DNA from: Oribacterium sp. KHPX15
GTDB taxonomy: Bacteria; Bacillota; Clostridia; Lachnospirales; Lachnospiraceae
Direction of reading: 5' to 3'
Length of the DNA: 64,000 bases
NCBI RefSeq assembly: GCF_900107835.1
Contig: NZ_FNRG01000003.1
Location: 1-64,000, forward strand
The stretch's first letter is position 1; every line of letters starts with the position of its first letter. Below the pieces are notes generated by a model. It saw nothing but the letters and a program-made list of their open reading frames with translations, ran no database searches and was not told the origin of the DNA. Positions 35,345 through 44,088 of the stretch are shown one piece after another. Both the position numbers and the translations under genes were made by a program.

Positions 35345-35361
35345 ATTGAATAGGATTATCT

Positions 35362-36867
35362 ATGATGATGCTTAGTAAAATAAGAAAAAAAGTAGTGCTA
35401 ATGCTTCTGGCCCTTTGTTTGGTCAGCTGCGCGCGACCGGTAAAGTCACCGGCGAAGGAAGCCTCCAGGGAGACGGTCCTGGAAAACGGGATAGGGACAG
35501 AGACGGAGACAGGAACGGAGAACGCACAGGGATCCGATGATGAGAAGAATGCGCCGGAATCTGTTAATGATAAGGAAACGGTTTCCGGAGAATCACAGAT
35601 AGAAGTAATTGTTGGTGATAAAGCAACAGGTGACGCTGAGAAAGGTGAATTGCCTCCTCCGGCAGAAATTGCAGAGTCTCGGGTGGGGGAAGCAGGAGCT
35701 GATTCCCGTGTGAAAGAAATCGATGCTAATGCTCCTGTCGATTCTGGAGTGGGAAAAAGCGAGGTTGCTGCCTCTGCTGATTCCAAGTTGGAGAAAGGCG
35801 AGTCTGCTGCCGCTACCGATGCCTGGGTGGAAGCCCGTCTTTCCGGAATGACGTTGGAAGAAAAGGTGGCGCAATTGTTCTTTGTTACTCCCGAAGCACT
35901 GACCGGAGTCGGGCAGGTCATACAAACAGGTGATACTTCCCGGAAAGCATTTTCCGAGTACCCTGTGGGAGGAATCATATATTTTGCCTGGAATTTACAG
36001 ACACCTGAACAGGCAAAGCAGATGATAGGCGGAATGTCTGAGTATGCTCTGTCTGAAACGGGAATTCCGGTGTTCCTTGCAGTGGATGAAGAAGGCGGGA
36101 GAGTTACAAGATTTGAGAAAAATCCGGAGTTTGGGATAGAAGATATTCCTGCCATGAAAAAAATCGGTGATACAAAAGATCCGGAAGAAGCGTACAAGGT
36201 GGGTGCGACCATAGGTGAGTATCTGAATGAATACGGTATCAACCTGGACCTTGCGCCTGATGCTGATGTGTTTGTGGACGCTAATAATACTGCAATCGGG
36301 GATCGTTCCTTTGGCTCGGATCCATATCTGGTTTCGGCGATGGCATTGGCCTATGCCGAAGGTCTAAAGAGTCATGATGTTTTGGCGTGTTATAAGCATT
36401 ATCCCGGGCATGGCGGTACAAAGGAAGATACGCATGAAGATTACGCGTATTCCTATAAAACGTTAGATGAACTAATGAATGATGAACTCGTTCCATTTTC
36501 TGATGCTGCAAAAAATGACATCCCGCTTATCATGGTTTCGCATATTTCGCTTCCTGAGATTCACGGAGATGATACGCCTGCGTCATTGTCAAAATACATG
36601 ATCACAGATGTTTTGCGTGGTCAGTTAGGGTATGAAGGTTTGATAATAACCGATGCCCTGGATATGGGCGCCATTTCGAATCATTATTCACATGCCGAAG
36701 CGTGCCGGAAAGCACTTCTTGCCGGAAATGATATGCTTCTCATGTCCGGAGATTTCCGCCCGGGTTACGAAGCGATACTTGATGCTGTAAAAAGCGGAGA
36801 GATATCCGAGGACAGAATCGACGAATCGGTGAGACGGATACTTAGGACGAAAAAAAGGATTGCATGA
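35362..36867 (+). CDS. Glycoside hydrolase family 3 lipoprotein (NagZ-like)
   Basis: The 501 residues start with a lipoprotein signal (LLALCLVSC) and a 120-residue acidic/Ala linker. The GH3 domain runs from about 155 with MTLEEKVAQLFFVTPEAL, VDEEGGRVTRF, ACYKHYPGHGGT (Lys345-His346) and nucleophile Asp431 in ITDALDMGAI. The KHxPGHG loop is that of beta-N-acetylglucosaminidases of the NagZ type, which release GlcNAc from cell-wall fragments. It would act outside the membrane, consistent with Gram-positive NagZ lipoproteins. The start has three overlapping ATGs. It follows the vWA-lectin gene. Confidence 0.9.
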   Translation: MMMLSKIRKKVVLMLLALCLVSCARPVKSPAKEASRETVLENGIGTETETGTENAQGSDDEKNAPESVNDKETVSGESQIEVIVGDKATGDAEKGELPPPAEIAESRVGEAGADSRVKEIDANAPVDSGVGKSEVAASADSKLEKGESAAATDAWVEARLSGMTLEEKVAQLFFVTPEALTGVGQVIQTGDTSRKAFSEYPVGGIIYFAWNLQTPEQAKQMIGGMSEYALSETGIPVFLAVDEEGGRVTRFEKNPEFGIEDIPAMKKIGDTKDPEEAYKVGATIGEYLNEYGINLDLAPDADVFVDANNTAIGDRSFGSDPYLVSAMALAYAEGLKSHDVLACYKHYPGHGGTKEDTHEDYAYSYKTLDELMNDELVPFSDAAKNDIPLIMVSHISLPEIHGDDTPASLSKYMITDVLRGQLGYEGLIITDALDMGAISNHYSHAEACRKALLAGNDMLLMSGDFRPGYEAILDAVKSGEISEDRIDESVRRILRTKKRIA

Positions 36868-36935
36868 ATGATTTTAAACAACAGGTGATTGTTTCCGATG
36901 AAGAATTTGGAAAACTAAAAAACGGATATCAATAA
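36864..36935 (+). pseudogene. SHOCT-tail fragment
   Basis: An ATG overlapping the GH3 stop (ATGA) opens 23 codons ending QQVIVSDEEFGKLKNGYQ. The core SDEEFGKLK is identical to the SHOCT motif ending the protein at 37335 (QQGIISDEEFGKLKMEIL). It is probably the leftover 3' end of a second copy of that gene; expression as a mini-protein is possible. Confidence 0.6.
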
Positions 36936-36937
36936 TC

Positions 36938-36986
36938 AACACTCCGGAGCTGAACCAGAAGGACAGGCTCCGGAGTGTTTTTTCTT
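36938..36986 (+). terminator. Intrinsic terminator
   Basis: AACACTCCGGAGC (36938-36950) pairs perfectly with GCTCCGGAGTGTT (36967-36979), followed by TTTTTC. Confidence 0.93.
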
Positions 36987-37009
36987 GAAATGGTGCGTAA
37001 TGTCATTTA

Positions 37010-37086
37010 TCAGCAAATAATACATTTTGTCAGATTACGATCTTTATGGTACGCGCAATTGTTAATATGTGTTCATACAAAAGAAA
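37010..37086 (+). repeat. Upstream block C, copy 1
   Basis: The pattern is CATTTATCAGCAAATAAT, TTTGTCAGA, then TTAATATGTGTTCATACAAA and AGAAA. It recurs before other genes at 47349, 50588, 54699 and 58919 and probably includes a promoter. Confidence 0.5.
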
Positions 37087-37133
37087 GCAAACAAAAAAAA
37101 TAACACATATTTTTAATCAAGGAGGAAATATTA

Positions 37134-37325
37134 ATGTCTATTTTTTTAGGTTTCATCCCTACGGTATTATTTATTCTGGTAGTTACATTCTCGAAAAGTC
37201 ATACGGTTCAGCACGATAAAGAGGAAATAATGGTCGCTCGTATCCATTGGGGAATACTTATTCCATCATGGTTTCTATCATCGTTATTTTTGTTCTTTGT
37301 AGGTTCGATCATAGAAAAAATGTGA
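37134..37325 (+). CDS. N-terminal piece of a split bacterial PH-domain membrane protein
   Basis: The 63 residues begin MSIFLGFIPTVLFILVV and include HDKEEIMVARIHWGILIPSW, which is how bPH/DUF304-type proteins lead into their first membrane hairpin. An in-frame TGA (37323-37325) ends it, and the same frame continues at 37335 with the second helix and PH core. It could be a nonsense-split gene or a deliberate two-gene arrangement, since both parts have ribosome sites (AAGGAGG here). Confidence 0.65.
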   Translation: MSIFLGFIPTVLFILVVTFSKSHTVQHDKEEIMVARIHWGILIPSWFLSSLFLFFVGSIIEKM

Positions 37326-37334
37326 GGTGGGAAA

Positions 37335-37859
37335 ATGAGTATTTTCGGTTTTGGAGTAATGATATTATTTATATTGGTAATTATAGGTTTTTCCCAGAGT
37401 TGGATATATTACTTAACTACCGAATTATCGGTTTCATCCAACCGGTTGGTAGGAAAAAAAGGATTATTTAATGTTAAACGTATTGATTTTCCTATAGAAC
37501 AGATCACATCTGTTGCAATAAGAACAACCTTCTGGGGACAGATATTTAATTATTCAACCATAGTTATAACTGTTGCAGGAACAACCATGTATTTCAAAGG
37601 TATAGAAAATGCAGCTGAGTTCCAGCGCTATTGCCTGGATCTCTTAAAGATAAATGAGTATAAGAAAATTCATGAGCAGGCAGAGGCAATGTCTATGGCG
37701 GTTTCTGCAGCAATGAAAAATACACAGCCCCAGGTAAGCACTCCGGAATGTTCAAGTATTGAAGATAAGATCAAAAAGCTGACAGATCTGAGTAATCTCA
37801 GACAGCAGGGAATTATTTCGGATGAAGAGTTTGGAAAGCTGAAGATGGAGATTCTGTAA
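37335..37859 (+). CDS. bPH (DUF304-type) membrane protein with C-terminal SHOCT motif
   Basis: The 174 residues have one helix (about 4-25) and a bacterial pleckstrin-homology core (LTTELSVSSNRLVGKKGLFN; IPIEQITSV-like region; FNYSTIVITVAG). A linker and a SHOCT domain follow (about 145-174: LSNLRQQGIISDEEFGKLKM). SHOCT motifs are short oligomerisation or regulatory tails. GAGGTGGG precedes the ATG. It lies in the same frame as the 63-residue gene upstream, ten bases after its stop; the pair together would match one normal family member. Confidence 0.8.
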   Translation: MSIFGFGVMILFILVIIGFSQSWIYYLTTELSVSSNRLVGKKGLFNVKRIDFPIEQITSVAIRTTFWGQIFNYSTIVITVAGTTMYFKGIENAAEFQRYCLDLLKINEYKKIHEQAEAMSMAVSAAMKNTQPQVSTPECSSIEDKIKKLTDLSNLRQQGIISDEEFGKLKMEIL

Positions 37860-37865
37860 AGACTA

Positions 37866-37905
37866 AAAACGCTGAAGATCTAAACGATTTTTGGCGTTTT
37901 TCTTT
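37866..37905 (+). terminator. Terminator of the ACGCT...AGCGT group
   Basis: AAAACGC (37866-37872) pairs with GCGTTTT (37894-37900) with a T-run. Near-identical hairpins precede the paralogue genes at 49249, 55802 and 59891. Confidence 0.8.
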
Positions 37906-37909
37906 TTTG

Positions 37910-37927
37910 AAAGATGTATTATATTTG
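37910..37927 (+). promoter_or_regulatory. Promoter box A, copy 1
   Basis: AAAGATGTATTATATTTG has -10-like TATTAT (37917-37922), about 42 bases before the start at 37964. The same box (GAAGATGTATAATATTTG) recurs at seven other places in the array. Confidence 0.6.
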
Positions 37928-37963
37928 AAAGGTACATATTTTAAAAAGTGTTTAGGGGTACGT

Positions 37964-39307
37964 ATGGAAAAGAAATCAAGTCCGATTATTAGCATATCTG
38001 TTGTAACAGTGATCCTTCTGGCTGCGCTTGTGGGGATACTGGTATATTTCAATCTTCCGGCACAGCGCATCAGGCGAATGCTTAAAACTACAAACAAGTA
38101 CATCGCAGAAGAAAACTATGACGAAGCAATTCTGACATTAAAGAAAATGCTTGTGATAGATCCGAAAAACGAATATCTGTACGTCATGCTTGCAAACACA
38201 TATGAAAAAAATGGCGATATAGATAAAGAGATAGAATTTCTTCAGGAAGCTGTGACATTGATGCCGGATAATCAAAATCTGGCTGAGATTTTTTCAGATG
38301 TTAACCCTGAGGTCACCATCTCCGAAGCCGAAGTAACATATAAGGAACCGGTAAGCAAAAATGGCTACGAGGGTGAACATAAAAAAGATACCAATGTAAT
38401 AAGATTTGATGAGAGCAAACACCATTTAAATGAATGGGTAAATGAAACTGATGGCGCCATGATAGTTGAGACCGTTACATCTGCTGAAGAGACTAAGATT
38501 CGGACATCAGGTGCAGAGCCAAGTGCTATTTACAGACAGGTTTTAGGTCTTCTTTCATGTGGTATGATTTCAGTTGATGCAAACTATATCAAAAATTATT
38601 ACGGAATCGATGCATCACAGCTTGAGGGTTATGTATTCGCTATGTCTGAGGATGTAACACATGTAGACACAGTTGCCATCCTTAAGGCAAAGGATGCTTC
38701 AAGCGTGGCAGCACTTGCAGGTCAGCTCAGTGCAGTTCAGCAGCAGAAGGCACAGGAGCTTCAGGATTACCTGCCTGATCAGTATCAGATTGTTGCAGCA
38801 AGCTCAGTTAAGACTTACGGTAACTATGTTTACCTTGTAATGGCTCCCAATGCAGCAGCTATCGAGCGGACTATCGTTGATACCTTGACACCTACTGTGG
38901 AGACCAGAGTTCATACATCAGACGTAGATCCAGGTGCTATTTACAGCCAGGTTATAAATACAGGACTTCTTCCGGGTATGATCACAGTTGATGCAAACTA
39001 TATTGAAAACTATTACGGAATCGATGCATCACAGCTTGATGGATATGTTTTCGCCATACCTGAGGATGTAACACATGCAGACACAGTTGCCATCCTTAAG
39101 GCAAAGAATGCTACAAACGTGCCGGCACTTGCAGAACAGCTTAGTGCAGTTCAGCAGCAGAAGGCTCAGGAACTTCAGGAATATATGCCTGATCAGTATC
39201 AGATTGTTGCAGCAAGCTCAGTTAAGACTTACGGTAACTATGTTTACCTTGTGATGTCTCCCTATGCAGCAGCTATCGAACAGATTATCGCTTCAAACAT
39301 AAGTTGA
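37964..39307 (+). CDS. MEKKSSPI-family membrane TPR protein with two DUF4358 domains
   Basis: Start chosen at 37964, after TTAGGGGTA, by alignment with five paralogues. Residues 1-110 are the shared module: a membrane helix (about 7-28), NLPAQRIRRMLKT and a TPR pair (YDEAILTLKKMLVIDPKNE). Compared with the copy at 39436 two in-frame segments are missing: most of the FN3-like domain, between TYKEPV and SKNGYEGE, and all wall-binding repeats, leaving NETDGAMIVETVTS. The rest is two tandem DUF4358 domains of about 130 residues that are very alike (DVTHVDTVAILKAKDAS / DVTHADTVAILKAKNAT). The protein should face outward. Its function is unknown. Confidence 0.85.
   Translation: MEKKSSPIISISVVTVILLAALVGILVYFNLPAQRIRRMLKTTNKYIAEENYDEAILTLKKMLVIDPKNEYLYVMLANTYEKNGDIDKEIEFLQEAVTLMPDNQNLAEIFSDVNPEVTISEAEVTYKEPVSKNGYEGEHKKDTNVIRFDESKHHLNEWVNETDGAMIVETVTSAEETKIRTSGAEPSAIYRQVLGLLSCGMISVDANYIKNYYGIDASQLEGYVFAMSEDVTHVDTVAILKAKDASSVAALAGQLSAVQQQKAQELQDYLPDQYQIVAASSVKTYGNYVYLVMAPNAAAIERTIVDTLTPTVETRVHTSDVDPGAIYSQVINTGLLPGMITVDANYIENYYGIDASQLDGYVFAIPEDVTHADTVAILKAKNATNVPALAEQLSAVQQQKAQELQEYMPDQYQIVAASSVKTYGNYVYLVMSPYAAAIEQIIASNIS
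38494..39304 (+). repeat. Tandem duplication of a DUF4358-coding unit (~400 bp)
   Basis: Copies at about 38494-38893 and 38908-39304 share long identical stretches, for example around GGAATCGATGCATCACAGCT and GTTAAGACTTACGGTAACTA. This points to recent duplication or gene conversion. Confidence 0.85.
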
Positions 39308-39354
39308 TCTTGTCATTTATTAAAAAAAGCCGGAATGCATCCTTTAATACATCT

Positions 39355-39386
39355 TTAAGAGACCATAATCTATAATATCATCATGA
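39355..39386 (+). promoter_or_regulatory. Promoter box B, copy 1
   Basis: AAGAGACCATAATC-TATAAT-ATCATCAT has a perfect -10 (39371-39376). A nearly identical box lies at 44616-44641 before the vWA-YARHG gene. Confidence 0.55.
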
Positions 39387-39435
39387 TTTGGAACACTTTA
39401 TGTGTGTACATAATATAAAACGTTCAGGGGTAAGT

Positions 39436-40986
39436 ATGGAAAAGAAATCAAGTCCAATTATAATCATTTCCGTCGTGACGGGCATCCTTCTGGTATCACT
39501 TGTCGGCATGCTGGTATATTTCAATCTTCCAGCTCAGCGTATCAGGCGAATGCTTAAGTCTGCCAATAAATACATAGCGGAAGAGAACTATGACGAAGCG
39601 ATCCTGACATTGCAGAAGATGTTGGAGATAGATCCGAAGAATGAGGATCTGTATGTCATGCTTGCGGATACATATGAGAAAAATGGAGATATCGATAAAG
39701 AAGTTGAATTTCTTCAGGAAGCTGTTACTTTGATGCCGGAAAATCAGAAGATATCTGAAGTGCTTTTAGATGTGTATCCGGAGGTCACTATCTCTGAGGC
39801 AGAAGGAACATATAAGGATCCGGTAAGACTGACCCTGGATGCACCGGGGGATAGTAAGATATATTACATTATCACCGGAACAGGATCGGGTGATACAAAC
39901 TCAGCTGATAATTCAGAAACCGGCAACAAAGAAAATGAATACAGTGAGCCTATAACCCTTGGAAAAAACGGAAAGTACAGTATCGAGTATTATGCGGTAA
40001 GCAAAAATGGCTACGAAGGTGAACACAAAAAGGGAACCTATGTAATAGAGCTTGATGAGAGCAAATATCATTTCAATGAGTGGGTGAATGAAGCCGACGG
40101 AAGACATTACTATGAAGCCGATGGCAAATCTGTTACCGGATGGAAGAAGATAGGTGAATTATGGTACCTCTTCGATAAATCAGGAGTGATGCTTACCGGA
40201 CTACAGGAAGACAACGGAAAGACCTATTATCTTGGAACTGATGGCGCTATGCTCACCGGATGGCAGGAAATAAAAGGGAAGAAATACTACTTCGATGAAA
40301 GCGGAGCCATGCTTAAGAACCAGTGGATCGATGACACATATTATGTCGGGGCTGATGGCGCAATGCTCGTAGATACAGTGACACCGGATGGAAAGAGAGT
40401 AGGTAAGGACGGAAAGAAGATGGATGAGGCTTGGAAACAGGCTTATATACAGAAAATAAAAGAGTTGGAGGCAGCATATTCACAATATGGTGACTCATAC
40501 GATCATCAAATTGGCTATGAAATAAGTTATCAAATTGGTTATGTGGATGATGACGATATTCCTGAATTAATATACAACCGGTTTACAGGAGAATCCGGAG
40601 CGATGACATATTATGCTGGTAAAACAAGTAGTATATGTACTAGTGGAGAAGAAATGAAGAATGGTTCAGGTTACATAACACGTTCGGGATTGGTTTTACT
40701 ATATGAAGAATACGGTGTTTTTAATTATACCGGTTCTGATTATATTGTGTATAGGTTAAAATCAGGGGAATTTGTCAAGGAACATGATTTTGGATGGTAT
40801 AAATGGAGAGCGAATTATGAAGATCATGATGAAGTATATCTTGATGATAATAGTGCGGACACCTTTTATGATGAGGTAGCTTATAACAACATTGAAGCGC
40901 AAATAAAAACCATCTATGATATATCAATGGAAGCGAACGATTTATATAATGCAGAAGAAGCAATAAGAATTATTGAAAACTGGTAA
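39436..40986 (+). CDS. MEKKSSPI-family TPR / FN3-like / wall-binding-repeat protein
   Basis: Start chosen at 39436 after CAGGGGTA. The 516 residues have the shared helix-TPR module (1-110) and a chitobiase/Fn3-associated-type domain (about 115-205, with ENEYSEPITLGKNGKYS and YYAVSKNGYEGEHKKGTY). About four choline-binding/GW-type repeats follow (205-320: GWKKIGELWYLFDKSGVML; GWQEIKGKKYYFDESGAML). The unique C-terminal part (320-516) contains the WKQAYI and DDDDIPELIYN pattern shared with other copies. It is probably tethered to the membrane and reaches into the wall. Function unknown; this is the most complete copy for comparison. Confidence 0.85.
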   Translation: MEKKSSPIIIISVVTGILLVSLVGMLVYFNLPAQRIRRMLKSANKYIAEENYDEAILTLQKMLEIDPKNEDLYVMLADTYEKNGDIDKEVEFLQEAVTLMPENQKISEVLLDVYPEVTISEAEGTYKDPVRLTLDAPGDSKIYYIITGTGSGDTNSADNSETGNKENEYSEPITLGKNGKYSIEYYAVSKNGYEGEHKKGTYVIELDESKYHFNEWVNEADGRHYYEADGKSVTGWKKIGELWYLFDKSGVMLTGLQEDNGKTYYLGTDGAMLTGWQEIKGKKYYFDESGAMLKNQWIDDTYYVGADGAMLVDTVTPDGKRVGKDGKKMDEAWKQAYIQKIKELEAAYSQYGDSYDHQIGYEISYQIGYVDDDDIPELIYNRFTGESGAMTYYAGKTSSICTSGEEMKNGSGYITRSGLVLLYEEYGVFNYTGSDYIVYRLKSGEFVKEHDFGWYKWRANYEDHDEVYLDDNSADTFYDEVAYNNIEAQIKTIYDISMEANDLYNAEEAIRIIENW

Positions 40987-41129
40987 CGATTCATGAATTG
41001 GAATATCTTTTGTGTGTTCAAATTATAAAAAGTATATAGGGCTTCGTTTAGGTACTACAGAAAATAGCTTATAACACTTGGAAGGAAGCGACTTAGCAAC
41101 AGGACTTTGAAATAATACGGGAGCATTCT

Positions 41130-42326
41130 ATGAATAAAAAAATATATACACTACTAATTGAATTTTTGTTACTTGTATGCCTATGCGCCTGTGCATCTAA
41201 TGCCCAGAAAATACAAAAGCAATTGGAAATTGGAAACAAATTTTTAGCAGATCTTGAGTTTGAACAGGCAATTTTGTCATTTAATAAAGTGATAGATATT
41301 GATCCTAAGAATATAGATGCTTATCGAGGACTCGGAGATGCCTATTATGGAGAAATAAAGGATGCCAGCGATTATAATACCATTGATATGCTCTATTTAA
41401 ACTCAACTAAAAACTATGGAATTATTATCGATTTAATAAATGATGGAACCGGCACTACAACTAATGATATATCTTTAGAAGAAATCAGTAAGAATGTACA
41501 AGAAATCTTATTAGAGTTATATTGCGAATGGTCAGAGTTGGCAATAAAAGAAGGTGATAGCGATCATGCTGTAAATATATTGAAGGATGGATATACAATA
41601 CTCGGTAATGATGAATTATTGGAGAAATCTCAAACTATTAGTAACATAAGAGAGGTAGAAAAGATTGTTGAAGACTTGGATATTACATCAGAAGGGTTCA
41701 ACATCTTAGATTCTGGAAATGTTGATAAAATAATTGCTTTAACAGATATGTTTAATGGAAAATATATTTCCTGTGAAAATGGCAATGGTTTCGGATTGTA
41801 TAAAATAGATGGAAGTTATTATTTGTTCTGTGGAAGCTTTGAAAAAGGTTTGCGTGAAGGTCCGGGATTGTTAGTACTTATAGTTAATGATGGTAATGAT
41901 ACCTATGTGAAATGTGAATGGAAAGAAGATGTGCCCTATGGAAGAGCAGAGTATTATAATGGTTCTAGTAGCGAGGAATTTTACGGAAATTTTCAATTAA
42001 TTAATGGGTTGTATGATGGAGAAGGTACATATGTGTTTAACCCAGAATTGCCAGAATATTCGACAAAAATGATTTTTACCGTTAATAAGGGAAATATTGT
42101 AAATCTGGGAATTGATCCTGATGTTGATCACTATTCCGGTTATACATTTTACTGTTATGCTATTAGCTCAGAAAGTACTGATGCTGCTTATTTTTATCAA
42201 TTTCAAGATTTTGAAGTTACTCGAGGAATGCCTGGGTATGCAGATAGCTTCAGAATTAATAATGATAATGATAGTATTGTTTTAGTTATGGGCACATCAG
42301 GAATTAAATTGAACCCTGTAGAATAA
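41130..42326 (+). CDS. TPR lipoprotein with MORN-like repeats
   Basis: The 398 residues carry a lipoprotein signal (LLVCLCACAS). A TPR region (about 30-160) includes EFEQAILSFNKVIDIDPKN. A MORN-like beta region (about 215-300) has YYLFCGSFEKGLREGPG and YGNFQLINGLYDGEGTY, before a beta-rich end with VTRGMPGYADSF. Broken copies are found at 48657-49067, 53476-53583 and 54637-54741, so this is the only intact member here. Ribosome site GGGAG. It sits alone between the wall-repeat paralogue and HipB. Confidence 0.8.
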   Translation: MNKKIYTLLIEFLLLVCLCACASNAQKIQKQLEIGNKFLADLEFEQAILSFNKVIDIDPKNIDAYRGLGDAYYGEIKDASDYNTIDMLYLNSTKNYGIIIDLINDGTGTTTNDISLEEISKNVQEILLELYCEWSELAIKEGDSDHAVNILKDGYTILGNDELLEKSQTISNIREVEKIVEDLDITSEGFNILDSGNVDKIIALTDMFNGKYISCENGNGFGLYKIDGSYYLFCGSFEKGLREGPGLLVLIVNDGNDTYVKCEWKEDVPYGRAEYYNGSSSEEFYGNFQLINGLYDGEGTYVFNPELPEYSTKMIFTVNKGNIVNLGIDPDVDHYSGYTFYCYAISSESTDAAYFYQFQDFEVTRGMPGYADSFRINNDNDSIVLVMGTSGIKLNPVE

Positions 42327-42383
42327 AGTAATGAAATTTTGAAGAGCTCATTATAATGATGATTTTTTAAGTACAACTAATTT

Positions 42384-42430
42384 GGTTACGGACAAAAAAC
42401 GAGGCCACGCTTCATTGCGTAACCTTTTTT
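42384..42430 (+). terminator. Intrinsic terminator
   Basis: GGTTACG (42384-42390) pairs with CGTAACC (42418-42424), followed by TTTTTTG; an inner GAGGCCACGC segment fills the loop. Confidence 0.7.
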
Positions 42431-42485
42431 GTGTATTTGTTTTTGCAAATTGTTTCATAAAGATTGCTATAAAGATATCAATTAA

Positions 42486-42514
42486 ATGATAAATTTTATA
42501 TAAAATGATATAAT
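42486..42514 (+). promoter_or_regulatory. Candidate hipBA promoter
   Basis: A perfect TATAAT (42509-42514) lies 30 bases before hipB, with a poor -35 ATGATA 17 bases upstream. HipB proteins usually repress their own promoter at inverted repeats; none is obvious here. Confidence 0.4.
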
Positions 42515-42543
42515 AATAGCAATAAGTAACGAGGTGCAATCAT

Positions 42544-42819
42544 ATGGATTATTTATGGGATATGCCGTCAGACGTAACCAAAAGACTGGCTTTAAGAATG
42601 AAAAATATAAGAAAAAGAAAGAGACTAACACAAAAACAATTGGCAGGTAGGAGCAATGTCAGTTATGCCACATTGAGAAAATTTGAAAAAACCGGACAGA
42701 TATCGCTGGAATCATTTGTAAAACTGACAATGGAACTGGGAGTGGTAAATGAGATAAACGAATTATTTACCCGACCGGTATATAACAGCATTGAGGAGGT
42801 TATAAATGGAAACAGATAA
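42544..42819 (+). CDS. hipB: HipB-like XRE-family antitoxin
   Basis: The 91 residues contain a Cro/CI helix-turn-helix (MKNIRKRKRLTQKQLAGRSN; VSYATLRKFEKTGQISLESF). It overlaps the hipA start by 14 bases, the normal order for the module. HipB binds DNA and neutralises HipA. AACGAGGTG precedes the ATG. Confidence 0.88.
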   Translation: MDYLWDMPSDVTKRLALRMKNIRKRKRLTQKQLAGRSNVSYATLRKFEKTGQISLESFVKLTMELGVVNEINELFTRPVYNSIEEVINGNR

Positions 42820-43942
42820 AAAGCTTGATGTGTATTATCACGGCAGGCTTGTAGGAACATTAGCGGAAACACCGGATAAGAGAATCGCGTTCCAATACAG
42901 CACTGAATGGCAAAAGACCGGATTTTCCATAAGCCCGTTCTCACTTCCGTTAAGGAATGACGTATTTATTCCAAATGAACGATCGATTGACCGATTTGAT
43001 GGTTTATTCGGAGTATTTGCGGACAGCCTCCCGGACAGTTGGGGTGGATTGTTATTGGATAGATATCTGCAGTCTATTGAAATAAATCGTGGAGATATAA
43101 CAACACTCGACCGACTTGCCTACATAGGCAAGTCGGGAATGGGAGCCTTGGAATATCTGCCATCAAAAGAAGCTGACTATGATTTGGATAACATAGGCTT
43201 GGATTATGATGTGATAGCAAAAGAGTGCGAAAACCTAATGTCAGCAAGGTACTCCGACCAGCTTGACATGCTTTACAAATTGGGAGGTTCAAGCGGCGGT
43301 ACACGACCTAAGGTAAACATTAAAGAAGATAACAAGGAATGGATAGTGAAATTTCCTGCGAAAACAGATCCCGACATCAGTGGCAGGAGAGAATATGATT
43401 ATTCATTGTGTGCTAAAGACTGTGGCATTGTTATGACCGAAACCGGGCTTATACCGTCCTCTGTATGTGCCGGATATTTTAAAACTGTTAGATTTGACAG
43501 GGTACAGGGAGAAAAGATTTTCACCATTACATTTGCAGCACTGTTGGAAGCTGATTTCAGATCCCCGTGCTGTGATTATGAGACATACCTGAAAATGGTG
43601 CGGGTTTTGACAAAAGATAATGATTCTGACAAAAAGCAAATGTTTAAAACCATGTGTTTCAATGTTTTAACCCATAACAGAGATGACCACACAAAAAACT
43701 TTTCATTCCTTTACACTGATATGAACGGATGGCGTCTTGCACCTGCTTACGATCTGACCTACAGCGACACATATTGGGGTGAGCAAACTACGTCTGTAGG
43801 AGGCAAAGGAAAGGATATCACCAAAAAGGATCTGATCAAATTAGGTGTAGGGGCAGGATTGTCTGCCTCATACTGTGAAGAGTGTTATTTGGAGATAGCT
43901 GAAAAAACAGTTATGCTGAAACCATATCTTACCAATAGTTAA
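42806..43942 (+). CDS. hipA: HipA-like Ser/Thr kinase toxin
   Basis: The 378 residues include the Couple_hipA region (FSISPFSLPLRNDVF), GGSSGGTRPK as the phosphate-binding loop, the catalytic motif N-x-D-x-H-x-K-N at 291-298 (Asp293) and LAPAYDLTYS. HipA kinases phosphorylate aminoacyl-tRNA synthetases or related targets and slow growth. At 378 residues it is somewhat shorter than E. coli HipA (440) but has all core motifs. GAGGAGG precedes the ATG inside hipB. Confidence 0.9.
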   Translation: METDKKLDVYYHGRLVGTLAETPDKRIAFQYSTEWQKTGFSISPFSLPLRNDVFIPNERSIDRFDGLFGVFADSLPDSWGGLLLDRYLQSIEINRGDITTLDRLAYIGKSGMGALEYLPSKEADYDLDNIGLDYDVIAKECENLMSARYSDQLDMLYKLGGSSGGTRPKVNIKEDNKEWIVKFPAKTDPDISGRREYDYSLCAKDCGIVMTETGLIPSSVCAGYFKTVRFDRVQGEKIFTITFAALLEADFRSPCCDYETYLKMVRVLTKDNDSDKKQMFKTMCFNVLTHNRDDHTKNFSFLYTDMNGWRLAPAYDLTYSDTYWGEQTTSVGGKGKDITKKDLIKLGVGAGLSASYCEECYLEIAEKTVMLKPYLTNS

Positions 43943-44053
43943 AGTAATAAAAGCAGGACTGGAGAAGTAGAAAATGTTAATCATTCAAGAGATGAAATAA
44001 TTTCAATGATTAGAAATAAATAATAAAAACTACAGTTCGAAGTTTTTCGTTGT
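43943..44053 (+). other. Non-coding stretch after hipA
   Basis: No gene is seen. The longer gap to 44704 is explained by the antisense RNA/small toxin module described next and by the terminator at 44526. Confidence 0.4.
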
Positions 44054-44082
44054 TTGACAGAGCAGGCTGAGAATGTTAAGAT
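44054..44082 (+). promoter_or_regulatory. Promoter of candidate antisense RNA 1
   Basis: A perfect TTGACA (44054-44059), 17-base spacer and TAAGAT (44077-44082). The second module at 51599 has TTGACG-N17-TAAGAT. Confidence 0.65.
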
Positions 44083-44088
44083 AAAGGC

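Noticed and set aside
35223-36242. 339-residue Ser/Pro-rich minus-strand frame
   Set aside because: It lies opposite the GH3 gene, whose catalytic motifs are intact, and has the composition of an antisense shadow.
38494-39304. CRISPR-like spacing of repeats
   Set aside because: The repeats are protein-coding tandem domains. No short regularly spaced palindromic repeats were found anywhere in the window.
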